Assembly: GCA_025359045.1 (NCBI GenBank)
Contig: JANYHN010000010.1
Coordinates: 1 to 64,000 of the forward strand
Source: Hyphomicrobiales bacterium
GTDB lineage: Bacteria > Pseudomonadota > Alphaproteobacteria > Rhizobiales > Aestuariivirgaceae
Length of the DNA stretch: 64,000 nucleotides
Direction of reading: 5' to 3'
The first letter of the stretch is position 1; every line of letters begins with the position of its first letter. The position numbers were made by a program, and so were the translations under genes. Shown one piece after another: positions 18,309 to 27,997 of the stretch. The notes under the pieces were generated by a model. That model saw nothing but the letters and a program-made list of their open reading frames with translations. It made no database searches and had not been told where the DNA came from.

Positions 18309-18522
18309 CAGGGCACGTTCAAATCGGAACTGCCACACGCACAACGGCAATCCCACTCTCAAAACCGGAATTCCAACTCCCACAACCGTCAATCCCGCGA
18401 AAGCGGGAATCCAGCTTCTGTTTCTATAAAAAATAGAACGCACGGTCGCCGTAATCTCCATCGTAATCGGTGATTGTATATTTAACAAACCCATTGCCGA
18501 TTCATGGATTTCATGACATGAA
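18309..18522. other. Gene-free stretch with a REP-like hairpin
   Basis: Part of the 360-base gap between the toxin and the unknown membrane protein. It contains the perfect hairpin tcccgc-gaaa-gcggga (18393-18408) followed by atccag, a common dispersed bacterial repeat, in a run of short degenerate repeats (cacaac, ccgtcaatccc, ccggaattcc). The ORF called on the minus strand here (18240-18713) overlaps these repeats and is not credible. Confidence 0.5.
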
Positions 18523-19392
18523 ATGTCTATGGGTGTGGGTGCGGCGGTCGCTGTTTTACTTGGCTGTGTTGCTATCTTGGCAAGAGTTGCGCCATTGAAA
18601 TGGAAGCACCCTGGGGTGGCTGACCTTATTCTTTGGGGTTCAGCCGTTGGCGCATTCGCGTCTTTGGGATACATAGTATACGCCGCTGGGATTTTGATAT
18701 TGCTTAAACCCATATATATAATTGTACTGGGCTTACTCGTAACCGCCTCGGGCGCAGCTTGGCAATATTACGACAACGGCTTTCTGCGTGCTGTTAGCGC
18801 TGCAACAGCAGTCGAAGATTTCCCAGAGGTTGGCATACCTAAAGTAGAAAAGGTACCACCGAAACGGTTTATCTCGGCTGCTGACAAAGAACGAATTTCG
18901 GATGCTCTAATTGCGATAAGCGAAACGAACAATTCCGTTGTGAATAAGCTTTTCAATAATTGCGAGAAATTGTGGGTACCGTGGCACAATCTTGTCCTGC
19001 AAATAGATGTTGAATTTGCAAAGTCCTCACTGTCCGAATCCAATCGGATAATAGGGCAAATACAAATCGCAAAAAAAGCATTTTATGATGATACATCCAA
19101 GAAATATTCTGACTATCAGGACGACCTAAGGGACATTTTGCTGTTCGGTAAAGACGATGGCATCCACCCATTAAATAAGTTGTCGCTAGCTCTTAATGAT
19201 TTCTCTGGCGCGCTTCAGAACTACGTTGACCTTGCATCAAAGTATCAGATTGCGGACGAGGATAAACAGAAGCTTGCAAAGCTCGTTTGGGCGACGGCTG
19301 ATAAAGTAATGTGGGCAAACGCTGATACTGTTGGCTGGTCTGAGTTTATGAAAGAGCGGATAAAAAAGAAACGCGAAAGCCTTTCCCAATAA
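18523..19392 (+). CDS. Unknown membrane protein with a cytoplasmic helical domain
   Basis: A 289-residue protein of no family I recognise. Residues 1-80 contain about three hydrophobic helices (near 4-22, 32-53 and 60-77). The rest, about 205 residues, is soluble and predicted mostly helical, with long charged stretches (AKSSLSESNRIIGQIQIAKKAF, DEDKQKLAKLVWATADKVMW), and ends in a Lys/Arg-rich tail. It is flanked by inverted copies of the transposase-associated repeat (18167 and 19533), which suggests acquired cargo. Codon use looks more AT-rich than the housekeeping genes (by eye). No catalytic motif is visible. Confidence 0.65.
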   Translation: MSMGVGAAVAVLLGCVAILARVAPLKWKHPGVADLILWGSAVGAFASLGYIVYAAGILILLKPIYIIVLGLLVTASGAAWQYYDNGFLRAVSAATAVEDFPEVGIPKVEKVPPKRFISAADKERISDALIAISETNNSVVNKLFNNCEKLWVPWHNLVLQIDVEFAKSSLSESNRIIGQIQIAKKAFYDDTSKKYSDYQDDLRDILLFGKDDGIHPLNKLSLALNDFSGALQNYVDLASKYQIADEDKQKLAKLVWATADKVMWANADTVGWSEFMKERIKKKRESLSQ

Positions 19393-19411
19393 CTAAGGAT
19401 TAGATTTCGCC

Positions 19412-19481
19412 TTTTTGGGGCGATCTTTGCCAGCGCCTTGTCAAACGCCTTTTCATCGCCATCAGCCTCAAGCTCTTTAAG
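19412..19481 (-). pseudogene. Possible C-terminal gene fragment
   Basis: The minus strand reads LKELEADGDEKAFDKALAKIAP, then in a shifted frame KKAKSNP and a stop. This looks like the charged C-terminal helix and basic tail of a small protein with one frameshift. The fragment begins exactly where the transposase-associated repeat ends (19482). I cannot name the family and the call is tentative. Confidence 0.25.
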
Positions 19482-19569
19482 ATTACGGTGACGGTGCTGG
19501 ACTGCACCCCACTTTATTGACTCCCTCCTCGAATTACGGTGACACCCCATTTTATTGACTCCCTCCCCG
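19482..19569 (+). repeat. Tandem RAYT-associated repeats
   Basis: Two related units lie head to tail. Unit 1 (19482-19531) is attacggtgac, then 14 extra bases, then ccccactttattgactccctcc. Unit 2 (19533-19569) is attacggtgac, one base, then ccccattttattgactccctcc. They end 20 bases before the transposase ATG. The attacggtgac core recurs inverted at 18167. Such repeats characteristically flank REP-associated tyrosine transposases and are their likely substrates. Confidence 0.75.
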
Positions 19570-19589
19570 CCCCCTGCTAGCTTTTCTCT

Positions 19590-20261
19590 ATGTCCAGACT
19601 GGCCCGCGTTATCGTTCCCAACATACCTCACCATGTCACCCAGCGGGGCAATGGTGGGGCTCGCGTGTTTTTCTCCGATGATGATTATGCGCTTTATCTC
19701 AAGCTTCTCAAAGCCGCTTGCGTAAGCAATAAACTACGCTGCCTTGGCTATGTGTTGATGCCCAATCATGTGCATCTCATTCTGGTGCCGCGTGATGATG
19801 TGGGCCTCAGCAAGGCCTTGTCTGCGGTGCACCGCGCTTATGCTGGCCATTTGAACGCGCGCCGCAAAAAGACTGGGCATTTTTGGCAGGGGCGCTTTGG
19901 CTGTGTGGCCATGGATAGCGAACATGCGCTGAGCGCTTTGCGCTATGTGCTGCTCAATCCGGTGCGGGCCAAGCTTTGCGCCAAGCCTGAACAATGGGAT
20001 TGGTCGTCGGCCAAGGCCTATTTGAAGGGGCGCGATGACGGGCTGACCAAGACGAAAGACATGCTGGCCATCTGCCCTGATGTAAAAACTCTGCTGGTTG
20101 ACAGCCCCGAACAAGATATGGCCGAAATGTTGCTGCGCCGTGCTGAAACCATTGGCAGGCCATTGGGTAGTGCTGCGTTCTTAAATAAACTTGAACGCAA
20201 ACTGGGTCGCCCCCTCAAAGCCGCCAAACGCGGGCCAAAATCTGCTGTCAAAACCAAATAA
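19590..20261 (+). mobile_element. REP-associated tyrosine transposase (RAYT, IS200-like Y1 domain)
   Basis: Single-strand DNA transposase/nuclease of the HUH superfamily. The N-terminus LARVIVPNIPHHVTQRGN and the HUH signature GYVLMPNHVHLILVP are intact, followed by RRKKTGHFWQGRFGC and YVLLNPVRAKLC, all typical of RAYT proteins. The candidate catalytic Tyr lies in the ALSAVHRAYAGHLN or LSALRYVLLNPV segment. The 223 residues appear full-length, with a basic C-terminal tail (KAAKRGPKSAVKTK). No classical IS ends are seen, and RAYTs normally lack them. It sits beside tandem repeats that probably depend on it. Confidence 0.85.
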
Positions 20262-20396
20262 ATCGGAGGGCAACTGAAATACGGTTTACTATACCTACAT
20301 GACGAGCCTTGCCCATCGCTTGTCTTTGCTGCAAGTAAACTGCTTCAAAATATCTTAAAATTAGCATAACTGGCGTGCATCTCCTTTGGCAAAAAC

Positions 20397-21596
20397 GTGA
20401 GCGAACTTGCAAATACTCTTTCGCCAGATAAGAACCCGCTATCGGTGATGATAGATGGCATTGCTGTGAGTTGTTCTAAATCAATCGAGACCTGCCAGTC
20501 CGATTGGGTTGAGTTACAGAGCAATGCTCTCGGAACTTATTATCAAACTTTTGCATGGTGCCAAGCTTGGCAGAAAAAAATCGGCGTACTGTCAAATATC
20601 CAGCCGGTCATAATAATTGGGAAATCCAACGAGGGCAAAGCGCTGTTTCTGTTGCCGCTGCAAATCCGCAGGCGATTTGGATTTTCTGTTTTGGAATGGT
20701 TGACCCAGCCTGAAACCAATTATGGTCAAGGTCTGTTCAGCTATAGCACAGACGTGACGGAGTGGCAGATTTGGTTTAACAAAAATATGACAGCAGTTCT
20801 TGCCCGCGTCCCAAGTTACGACCTTGCCACTTTGATCAATATGCCAGACCAAGTTTTGGGCAGAGTTAATCCGTTATCAACGCTCAACACCTTTGTTTCT
20901 GCTGATCAATCTTTTTTGACCCGGTTGCAAACGAATTTCGAAAAGCTCCAAGAAGCAAAGCGAACATCGCGTTCAATCAGCAAAATCCGCAGACGTGATG
21001 AACGTCTGGCAGAGCTGGGCAATTTGGAGGTTCAGATATCGACGCGTGGACAGATTGCGTTGACGAGCCTGCGTGAGGCGTTGCAACACAAAGAATTCCA
21101 ACTGGCCGAGTTGGGTGTCCATCAATTTGCCACTCACGATCTGAATGTGTTCTTTGGCGAGCTCGTCGAAAAGGCTGACGAACCAAATGCTGCATTGCAT
21201 ATTTTTCGCCTTCAACAATCAGGAAAAACTATAAGTGCATTGGTGGGGGCGTCATACGCGGACACATTTTGGTTGATGATATTATCGATGTCACGAGATG
21301 GGCCGCTGCAATTTTCGCCGGGCGATTACATTTTGCGCAGATCGATGGCCTGGGCGTGTGAGAACAATTTGCAGTATTATGATTTTGGCATGGGACAATC
21401 GCAATATAAAGAAATTTGGGCGGATGAAGAAATTCAGCTCTACAATTATTTCGCAGCAAAAACGTTGAAGGGATTGCCCCTCGCAGCATTGTTTATGTTT
21501 TATAACTTAGCCAAGCGATCGATCAAAAACACACCTGCTCTAAAGTCATTCTTTTTCCAACTGAGAAAATGGCTGCGTGGCAAGAAAGCAGTTTAA
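20397..21596 (+). CDS. GNAT-fold acyltransferase, BioF2/CelD-like
   Basis: A 399-residue protein with the layout of the GNAT acetyltransferase (Acetyltransf_6, CelD/BioF2-like) family. The N-terminal half has the diagnostic YYQTFAWCQAWQKKIG (family pattern: FxxPxWxxAWW) and IGKSNEGKALFLLPLQIRRR. The C-terminal half has the family's GDYILRRSMAWACENNLQYYDFGMGQSQYKEIWADEE, where YDFGxGxxxYK is the core motif. Relatives act in cell-envelope or polysaccharide biosynthesis; the substrate here is unknown. The start is GTG at 20397. Its stop overlaps that of the convergent DUF2339 gene within gtttaaac. Confidence 0.75.
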   Translation: MSELANTLSPDKNPLSVMIDGIAVSCSKSIETCQSDWVELQSNALGTYYQTFAWCQAWQKKIGVLSNIQPVIIIGKSNEGKALFLLPLQIRRRFGFSVLEWLTQPETNYGQGLFSYSTDVTEWQIWFNKNMTAVLARVPSYDLATLINMPDQVLGRVNPLSTLNTFVSADQSFLTRLQTNFEKLQEAKRTSRSISKIRRRDERLAELGNLEVQISTRGQIALTSLREALQHKEFQLAELGVHQFATHDLNVFFGELVEKADEPNAALHIFRLQQSGKTISALVGASYADTFWLMILSMSRDGPLQFSPGDYILRRSMAWACENNLQYYDFGMGQSQYKEIWADEEIQLYNYFAAKTLKGLPLAALFMFYNLAKRSIKNTPALKSFFFQLRKWLRGKKAV

Positions 21597-24247
21597 ACTG
21601 CCACTTGCTTTTTAGGCTCATGCACAAAACGGGTGTAAAGCCAGCCAACGCCGATCAGGCAGAGCCCGAGGCCGAGCAAGCTGGCAATGCGCCACAAGCC
21701 GCCAATCTCCCAGAGGTCATAACCAAAGGCTTTGAGCAGCGCTAAGACCATAACAACCATGCCGCCCAAGCGGATGTTTTTGCGTTCCAGTTTGAGGCCA
21801 ACCACAAACAGCAATATGGAAAGAACCAACCATGCTGCAGAAAGAGCGTAAGATTCAGCATCGCTGCTGAATTCGGGGATGAGGTATTTGCCCTGAAACG
21901 CCATTTTGGTCTGCAGGGTGACGTAAACCACCGAAAGCACCAAAGCCAAAATGCCCACGCCGTTGCGCCACCAAACAAGGCCAATGGCTTCAAGTTTGCG
22001 TGCGATTAATGCCAATAAAACCACAGGAGCGAGATAAGCCATGGTCAAAGAGTTGAATACAATGTTGCCCTGAATCTGATCTCCAGATGCAAGAGGGTTG
22101 AGCAGTAACATGCTCATCAGAACTATTGCTGCACAGCTGCCAAACAACAATATCCGCGATCCCCAGAGTGATACGAAGGATGAGAAAAGGTTTTGCCTGT
22201 AAGCCAATCCATAAGCCATGCCCAACCATGACAAGATATGTGCCGCCATTTCGAGCAGCGTTATATCGTGGCGCACGAGATCGCCACCAATAAGCGTTCG
22301 CAGTTCAAGCGATATGAGCGAGACGAGCAATGCAAGACTGATCCCTTCAAGGGCCACCTGCTCGCGGCGATAAGTTTCAGCCTTCAACCAGCGGCTGGCA
22401 AACAATAGCGCCACGGCCGGAATGCCATACCCATAAATCGGCCAATGGCCACCCCATGGGTAAACAGCGCCCTCTCCCCAAATTTCACGCGAAACAAACA
22501 GTCGCACCGCTGCCAAACTGCCGAGCGCACTGGCCACAGCACCAATCAAACGCGCTGGAAGCATGCGGCTAAAATAAGCAGCCGTTGCTGCAAAGAGCGA
22601 AATAGCAATTGTATACCAGATATTATCAAACATGCGGTCTAACGCGAAAAGACCCAGCAAGGCTGCTCCAACAATCAGGCTGGAAATTCCGTATTGTGGT
22701 TCGACGTCGTGAATGGTCGAACGCTTGATCCAAGCCAATGCTAAAAGCAGCGCGGCAAGTAATACGCCAAACAAGGCCCAGCTATTTGCGCTCCAAACAA
22801 AATCGGCCCTGCCCCATGCACCAAACAAAAACATGAACGCAGCACCGGCAGCCAAAGCCGCCCAAGGTTGTGCAATTTGTTTTTTCAAAAATCCAACAAT
22901 GCCTAGGGCGGCAAAACCTGCCAGCGCAATCATCATCCAATTTACAAACAGCGGCGGCTCAGTGAGCCCAGGAACCGTTGTCCAAAATCCATGCTCATCG
23001 AAAGCCCATTCGTGAAACGCCACATCGGGCCAACTCATAAACATTACCCAAGTGCAAAGCGCCGCCAGCAACGCAGCAACACTCGCACCTTGTTTGAACC
23101 AGCTAAATGCTGAAATCAAAGCCATTCCAATCAAAAACCAGACGATTGCAATAACACTGTGCTGTGTTTCAAAAACCTGCTCAGAAAGCAATGCCGCGCC
23201 CGCAACCATCCCGCACACGGCTAAGTTCAATGGCTTGCTCATACGCGCGGCTTTGACAAGACTGCCGCTTTCCTCTGCAAATATGGCGCGGCCCTCAAGC
23301 ATCAGTGTTGCGCCAAGACCCAAAGCGATAGCGAACGCGCCGATTGGCCAAACATCGCCCGACGTGAATGCGTCGCCGCTGATCCACAACAATCCCCAAA
23401 CAAACGCGCCAGCGATGCTGAGATAGCCCAGCCACCACCAATTGCGGCCTCGCAACGTAAAGAACGACGCAGCCACAATAATCAGCAGATAAGGAAAGAA
23501 ACTCCAAGCATTAGGATTTGTAGCAGTCACCAAAGCAGGTGCTGAATAAGCGCCGAGTAGCCCGAGCGCTGCAATCAGTGGCCCCTGCACGCGCGCAAGC
23601 CAGAAAGCGGCCAGCGCCACTAAGCCTAGCCCAATAAAATCAACGCTTGGCGATACCAGATCATAAAGACCGTAAGCCGCGTAAACGACACCAAAGCCCA
23701 TTACCAACCCGGCAGCCGATAATGCCGCTGGCACATAATCAACCACACTGGTGCCACGCGAACGGCGCACATATTCACCTGCGACCACAAATCCAGCGGC
23801 TATGAGCAACCCAATTAAGACACGTAAAAAAGGCGATATCAAACCCTGATCATGGGCATATTTGATAAACAGCAAACCAGCCAGCGCAACAGCGACACCG
23901 CCAACCCAGACAAACCAGCGCGATGCCAAATTGCGTTCAATATCGCGGGCTGGAGCTTGAGAAGTCAGGACGGGTTCAACAACTCCTTCTGGGGCTGCTT
24001 CAACTTTTTCTACTGTCGGTTCGGGTGTAACTTCCACTTTTGTTGCGGGTGTGGCGACCTCAGCTTGCTGTGTTTCGGTTGGCTGCACAAAACCAACAGC
24101 GCCAGCAGAAAGACCGCTGAGCTGCTTTTTGAGCTCGTAGATGCTGCGTTCCAAGCGCTGCGCCTTAAAAAACCCGATGATGCCGAGGACAAATCCCCCG
24201 AACACTACGCCCAAGACCAAGAGTCCTAAAACCACCAAATCGTCCAT
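21593..24247 (-). CDS. DUF2339 family polytopic membrane protein
   Basis: Large inner-membrane protein of unknown function. After one N-terminal helix ([19 protein letters not shown]), a coiled-coil-like segment and an Ala/Pro/Val/Glu-rich linker (to about residue 105), the conserved entry [26 protein letters not shown] opens a run of more than 20 hydrophobic helices to the C-terminus. The track starts at 24331; ATG at 24247 after AAGGG gives 884 residues, the usual size. It is divergent from lipB with about 75 bases between the starts. Confidence 0.85.
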   Translation of the reverse strand: MDDLVVLGLLVLGVVFGGFVLGIIGFFKAQRLERSIYELKKQLSGLSAGAVGFVQPTETQQAEVATPATKVEVTPEPTVEKVEAAPEGVVEPVLTSQAPARDIERNLASRWFVWVGGVAVALAGLLFIKYAHDQGLISPFLRVLIGLLIAAGFVVAGEYVRRSRGTSVVDYVPAALSAAGLVMGFGVVYAAYGLYDLVSPSVDFIGLGLVALAAFWLARVQGPLIAALGLLGAYSAPALVTATNPNAWSFFPYLLIIVAASFFTLRGRNWWWLGYLSIAGAFVWGLLWISGDAFTSGDVWPIGAFAIALGLGATLMLEGRAIFAEESGSLVKAARMSKPLNLAVCGMVAGAALLSEQVFETQHSVIAIVWFLIGMALISAFSWFKQGASVAALLAALCTWVMFMSWPDVAFHEWAFDEHGFWTTVPGLTEPPLFVNWMMIALAGFAALGIVGFLKKQIAQPWAALAAGAAFMFLFGAWGRADFVWSANSWALFGVLLAALLLALAWIKRSTIHDVEPQYGISSLIVGAALLGLFALDRMFDNIWYTIAISLFAATAAYFSRMLPARLIGAVASALGSLAAVRLFVSREIWGEGAVYPWGGHWPIYGYGIPAVALLFASRWLKAETYRREQVALEGISLALLVSLISLELRTLIGGDLVRHDITLLEMAAHILSWLGMAYGLAYRQNLFSSFVSLWGSRILLFGSCAAIVLMSMLLLNPLASGDQIQGNIVFNSLTMAYLAPVVLLALIARKLEAIGLVWWRNGVGILALVLSVVYVTLQTKMAFQGKYLIPEFSSDAESYALSAAWLVLSILLFVVGLKLERKNIRLGGMVVMVLALLKAFGYDLWEIGGLWRIASLLGLGLCLIGVGWLYTRFVHEPKKQVAV

Positions 24248-24321
24248 CCCTTGCGACTCCCAACCCCGACACCAATCTAGAAGAGTTGCCCGACAATGTC
24301 GAACATGACAAAAGGCCCGCC

Positions 24322-24999
24322 ATGAAACCACGCAGCGAGATTAGAGGCACTCTCAGGACGGATGATAAAATCCGCTGGGACGAAGCGCCTGGCCTAATGC
24401 CTTATGATACTGCTATTTCCCGTATGAACGCGGAAGTGGCGGCCATTGGCACGGGTGCCTCTGAACTCATTTGGCTCGTGCAGCATCCACCCATTTATAC
24501 CGCAGGAACAAGCGCCAAGGCCGCCGACCTTGTGGATGCATCGCGTTTTCCGGTTTATGAAACGGGGCGCGGCGGGCAATACACTTACCATGGCCCCGGC
24601 CAACGCGTGGCCTATGTGATGCTTGATCTTAAAAAACGTGGCAATGATGTGCGTCGCTTTGTGGCTGGTTTAGAGGATGTGATTATCATCACACTTGCTG
24701 AGTTCAACATCATCGGCGAACGCCGTGAAGACCGCGTTGGAGTTTGGGTGCGGCGGGGCGAACGTGAAGACAAGATTGCAGCACTGGGCATTCGCGTCAG
24801 GAAGGGTGTGACGTTTCATGGCTTGTCGGTCAATCTAAGTCCTGATCTCTCACATTTCGGCGGCATTGTGCCTTGTGGTGTCACCGAACATGGCGTGACG
24901 AGCTTTGCTGATCTCGGTAAAAACACAACCATGGCTGAGTTGGATCTGGCGCTCAAATCCAGTTTTTCAAAAATATTTGGCGAAATCGCATTAGTGTAA
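24322..24999 (+). CDS. lipB: Octanoyl-(acyl-carrier-protein)-protein N-octanoyltransferase
   Basis: Transfers octanoyl from ACP to the lipoyl domains of pyruvate and 2-oxoglutarate dehydrogenases and the glycine cleavage system, the first step of lipoate assembly. Motifs present are [17 protein letters not shown], the [16 protein letters not shown] loop, the catalytic Lys region [10 protein letters not shown], and the Cys motif [14 protein letters not shown]. The track uses TTG at 24286; ATG at 24322 gives 225 residues in line with the family. Confidence 0.95.
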   Translation: MKPRSEIRGTLRTDDKIRWDEAPGLMPYDTAISRMNAEVAAIGTGASELIWLVQHPPIYTAGTSAKAADLVDASRFPVYETGRGGQYTYHGPGQRVAYVMLDLKKRGNDVRRFVAGLEDVIIITLAEFNIIGERREDRVGVWVRRGEREDKIAALGIRVRKGVTFHGLSVNLSPDLSHFGGIVPCGVTEHGVTSFADLGKNTTMAELDLALKSSFSKIFGEIALV

Positions 25000-25060
25000 C
25001 TTGTAATGTTTCCATTAATTTAGTAGTCAATGCTTGATAGAAAAAAGAGAGAAATCATCC

Positions 25061-25669
25061 ATGAAACTTTATTATGCACCCGGCGCCTGCTCTATGGCGC
25101 CACACATCATTCTCAATGAACTCGGCAAGAAGTTCACCATTGAAAAAATAGATATGGGCACGAAGAAAACAGAAGGCGGCAAGGACTTTAACAAGATCAA
25201 TGCCAAGAGCTATGTGCCAACTCTCGAAATCAAAAAAGACGAAGTGTTGACAGAAGTTTCAACAATTCTGCAATATCTGGCCGACAAAGCTAAAGCGACC
25301 AAGATTTTGCCAAAGGCCGGCACCATGGCGCGCTATCGCAGCATGGAAACATTGAACTTCATCGCTTCAGAATTGCACAAAGGCATTGGCGGCTTGTTTA
25401 ACAAGGCAATGCCAGAAGAAGGCCGCAAGGTTATTATTGAGCGCGTTTCGAAGCGCTTTGACTATGTCGATGGCTTGTTAGCCAAAACCAAATTCATCGG
25501 CGGCAAAACTTTTAGCGTCTCTGACGCCTACGCTTTCACGGTGATCGGCTGGTGCAAATGGGTTGGCATTGATATCACGAAATGGAAAAACATATCCCGC
25601 TATATGGAAATGATGGCGGCAAGGCCTTCAGTGCAAGCTGCGATGAAGGCTGAGGGTTTGCTCGGGTAA
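25061..25669 (+). CDS. Glutathione S-transferase, beta class
   Basis: Conjugates or reduces electrophiles with glutathione. The N-terminus MKLYYAPGACSMAPHIIL is the hallmark of beta-class GSTs, with the active-site Cys at position 10. The thioredoxin-like domain continues to about residue 80, followed by the all-helical C-terminal domain with the N-capping region FSVSDAYAFTVIGW. ATG at 25061 follows AGAGAG and is preferred over the upstream track start at 25034. The 202-residue length is normal. A glutathione reductase gene lies 14 kb away in this window. Confidence 0.92.
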   Translation: MKLYYAPGACSMAPHIILNELGKKFTIEKIDMGTKKTEGGKDFNKINAKSYVPTLEIKKDEVLTEVSTILQYLADKAKATKILPKAGTMARYRSMETLNFIASELHKGIGGLFNKAMPEEGRKVIIERVSKRFDYVDGLLAKTKFIGGKTFSVSDAYAFTVIGWCKWVGIDITKWKNISRYMEMMAARPSVQAAMKAEGLLG

Positions 25670-25726
25670 GAGCCCTGTTTTAAATTTCTAAGGCTCTGCC
25701 TCAGAGATCAAGATCACATGACTAAC

Positions 25727-25754
25727 CGTCACCCCGGCGAAGGCTGGGATGACG
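25727..25754. repeat. REP-like palindrome
   Basis: CGTCA...TGACG encloses CCCCGGCGAAGGCTGGG, giving an imperfect palindrome of 28 nt. It belongs to the widespread repeat type seen again, diverged, at 47545-47570. It lies in the 136-base gap between the GST gene and the next small gene; nothing else is visible in that gap. Confidence 0.6.
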
Positions 25755-25805
25755 ATGAAGAATTGCTTCAATCCCTGACAGTCTGAAATATCGGGCTAAC
25801 TGAAA

Positions 25806-26027
25806 ATGGACATCCTCACATTCTTCGGCCTCGCAGCCGTTTCGATGATGCTTATCACTTACACTTTAGAGGAGCGTAGCCATTGGTTCGTGTTCCTCTT
25901 TGCAATTGCTTGCGCGCTGGGCTCCACTTACGGCTTTCTTCAGGGCGCATGGCCGTTTGGATTGGTCGAGGCTGTATGGGCCGTTATCGCCCTCAAACGT
26001 TGGAACGATCGACGCAGTAAAGTCTAA
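25806..26027 (+). CDS. Small two-helix membrane protein
   Basis: A 73-residue hydrophobic protein with two to three membrane segments (residues about 5-22, 28-47 and 49-65) and a basic C-terminus (KRWNDRRSKV) that would face the cytoplasm by the positive-inside rule. I recognise the general pattern of short conserved integral membrane proteins of alphaproteobacteria but no named function. It lies 79 bases upstream of rimO on the same strand. Confidence 0.65.
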   Translation: MDILTFFGLAAVSMMLITYTLEERSHWFVFLFAIACALGSTYGFLQGAWPFGLVEAVWAVIALKRWNDRRSKV

Positions 26028-26106
26028 TTGTCGATGCTTTTTCTAAAAATATATGTTCGAAAACACAACATTTGCCCTGAAAGCGCAACTCCGCTAAAGC
26101 GCGCCC

Positions 26107-27432
26107 ATGAACAAACATGTCCCTAAAGTTGGTTTGGTGCAACTGGGTTGCCCCAAGAATTTAGTTGATTCCGAACGTATTCTCACAAGTCTTCGCGCCG
26201 AAGGCTATAAGATTGCGCCAGGTTATGATGATGCTGATGTGGTGATCGTCAACACCTGCGGATTTTTAGACTCTGCCAAAGCCGAAAGCCTTGCTGCGAT
26301 TGGTGAAGCCATGGAGAAGAATGGTCGCGTGATCGTGACTGGCTGCTATGGCATTGAAGCTGACACCATAAGAAAATCCCACCCCAATGTTCTGGCTGTG
26401 ACCGGCCCTCACCAATATGAGCAAGTGGTGGCCGCCGTGCATGAGGCGCTGCCACCGATGCATGATCCCAAAATGGATTTAGTGCCGCCGCAAGGACTTC
26501 ATCTTACACCTCGTCACTATGCTTATTTGAAAATCTCTGAGGGCTGCAACAATCGTTGTTCTTTCTGCATCATTCCATCGATCCGTGGCGATCTGGTCTC
26601 GCGTCCTATGGCTGCCGTTCTCTATGAAGCCGAGCGCTTGGTGAAAGCGGGTGTGAAAGAACTTCTTGTGATTTCGCAGGATACGTCTGCCTATGGCGTC
26701 GACATCAAATATGCCGAGTCAAAATATAAAGGCCGCGAAGTGCGTGCTAAGTTTTATGACATGGCCAAGGAGCTGGGCGATTTGGGCGCATGGGTGCGCA
26801 TGCATTATGTTTACCCTTACCCCCATGTTGATGACGTGATTCCGCTTATGGCTGAAGGCAAAATTTTGCCATATCTCGATATCCCATTCCAACATGCCTC
26901 GCCAACGGTTTTGAAATCCATGCGCCGCCCCGCAAACCAAGAAAAGGTTCTGGAACGCTTGGCCAAATGGCGCGGCATCTGCCCCGATATTGCCATTCGT
27001 TCCACCTTTATCGTCGGCTTCCCAGGTGAGACTGACGCAGATTTCGAATATCTTTTAGAGTGGATGAAAGAAGCCAAACTCGAACGCGTGGGCTGTTTTA
27101 AATATGAACCTGTTTCGGGTGCTAAAGCTAATGACTTAGGATTAGCGCAAGTGCCCGACGAGGTGAAAGCCGAACGTTACGACCGCTTTATGGAAGCCCA
27201 GCAAGTAATCTCGGCTGCCATTTTCCAATCCAAAGTGGGGCGCGAGATTGACGTATTGATCGATGAGATCGACATTGAAAACGACGAAGCCATCGCCCGC
27301 AGCAAATGGGACGCGCCAGAGATTGATGGCAATGTGTTTATTCCGGGTGCAACGGATTTAAAACAGGGTGATATTGTGAAGGTGAAGATCGTTGAAGCAG
27401 AGGAATATGATTTAGTGGGGGAGCGAGTTTAG
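26107..27432 (+). CDS. rimO: Ribosomal protein S12 methylthiotransferase
   Basis: Radical SAM enzyme that adds a methylthio group to the conserved Asp of ribosomal protein S12. The N-terminal UPF0004 domain has [18 protein letters not shown] and [11 protein letters not shown] with its iron-sulfur Cys residues. The radical SAM cluster is [17 protein letters not shown] (CxxxCxxC), and a C-terminal TRAM domain ends in [12 protein letters not shown]. The CPKNLVDSE signature distinguishes it from MiaB. The 441-residue length is normal. Confidence 0.96.
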   Translation: MNKHVPKVGLVQLGCPKNLVDSERILTSLRAEGYKIAPGYDDADVVIVNTCGFLDSAKAESLAAIGEAMEKNGRVIVTGCYGIEADTIRKSHPNVLAVTGPHQYEQVVAAVHEALPPMHDPKMDLVPPQGLHLTPRHYAYLKISEGCNNRCSFCIIPSIRGDLVSRPMAAVLYEAERLVKAGVKELLVISQDTSAYGVDIKYAESKYKGREVRAKFYDMAKELGDLGAWVRMHYVYPYPHVDDVIPLMAEGKILPYLDIPFQHASPTVLKSMRRPANQEKVLERLAKWRGICPDIAIRSTFIVGFPGETDADFEYLLEWMKEAKLERVGCFKYEPVSGAKANDLGLAQVPDEVKAERYDRFMEAQQVISAAIFQSKVGREIDVLIDEIDIENDEAIARSKWDAPEIDGNVFIPGATDLKQGDIVKVKIVEAEEYDLVGERV

Positions 27433-27437
27433 TGATC

Positions 27438-27584
27438 GTCCTCTACCGCTTTGCGGGAGAGGAAAGGGGCCTAATGCGCAGCATTGGGATAGGTGAGGGT
27501 CTGAGTTTATTGAAATACGCCCTCATCTATCCCAAATCGCTAACGCGATTTGGGCCCCTTTCTTCCCCCGTATGCGGGGGAAGA
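27438..27584. repeat. Compound hairpin element between convergent genes
   Basis: Three nested inverted repeats fill the gap between the rimO stop and the convergent secreted-protein gene. The first is cctct-a-ccgc/gcgg-g-agagg (27440-27462). The second is a long arm pair, attgggataggtgaggg with ccctcatctatcccaaa, extended by gaaaggggcc/gggcccctttc. The third is ttccccc/gggggaa around gtatgc (27562-27581). The shape fits a non-autonomous palindromic element that now also terminates both transcripts (inference). The 61-aa ORF called here is not credible. Confidence 0.65.
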
Positions 27585-27592
27585 CGAAGATA

Positions 27593-27913
27593 TTACTGCG
27601 CCGCTTTGATAACCTGATCAACCTCAGCCATTGCCTTATCGCAAAAACCAGCAGCATCGGCCTTGGCATCGCCTTGGGTTTTTGTCCACAACGCGTCTAA
27701 ATCAGCCTGTGCAAGTCCACTTTTTTGTTCAAAATGCTGAACAGCATTTCCAAGCGCTGATGACTTGGCGCTGTCAAGCTTTGGCTTGCAGACCTTGCCA
27801 GCAACGCCTGCTTCGTAAGCGGCTATCAAATCTGACGGAGCAGTTTGAGCCACGACTGCACCAACGCTTAAAGCCGATGCGAACATAACGGAAAGTAAAA
27901 GGCGCGATTTCAT
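27593..27913 (-). CDS. Small secreted protein of unknown function
   Basis: A 106-residue precursor with a clear signal peptide (MKSRLLLSVMFASALSVGAVVAQ, cleavage near residue 23), giving a periplasmic helical protein of about 83 residues. Two cysteines (in GKVCKPKL and AGFCDKAM) could form a disulfide. ATG at 27913 is chosen over the track start at 27925 because it begins the signal peptide. No family is recognised. Confidence 0.65.
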   Translation of the reverse strand: MKSRLLLSVMFASALSVGAVVAQTAPSDLIAAYEAGVAGKVCKPKLDSAKSSALGNAVQHFEQKSGLAQADLDALWTKTQGDAKADAAGFCDKAMAEVDQVIKAAQ

Positions 27914-27997
27914 ATTGTTCCCCAAATTTTGTGAACCTGCTTGATGCTGGTGAATCGTGACGTGGTTAAGGCCATAATGTGGCGTCTTTCTTGAAAG

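Noticed and set aside
19482-19569. Tandem repeats near the transposase considered as a CRISPR array
   Set aside because: Only two units of unequal length with no regular unique spacers and no cas genes; the pattern fits RAYT-associated repeats.
19734-20257. Minus-strand ORFs over the transposase gene
   Set aside because: They are shadows of the RAYT frame with no protein-family features.
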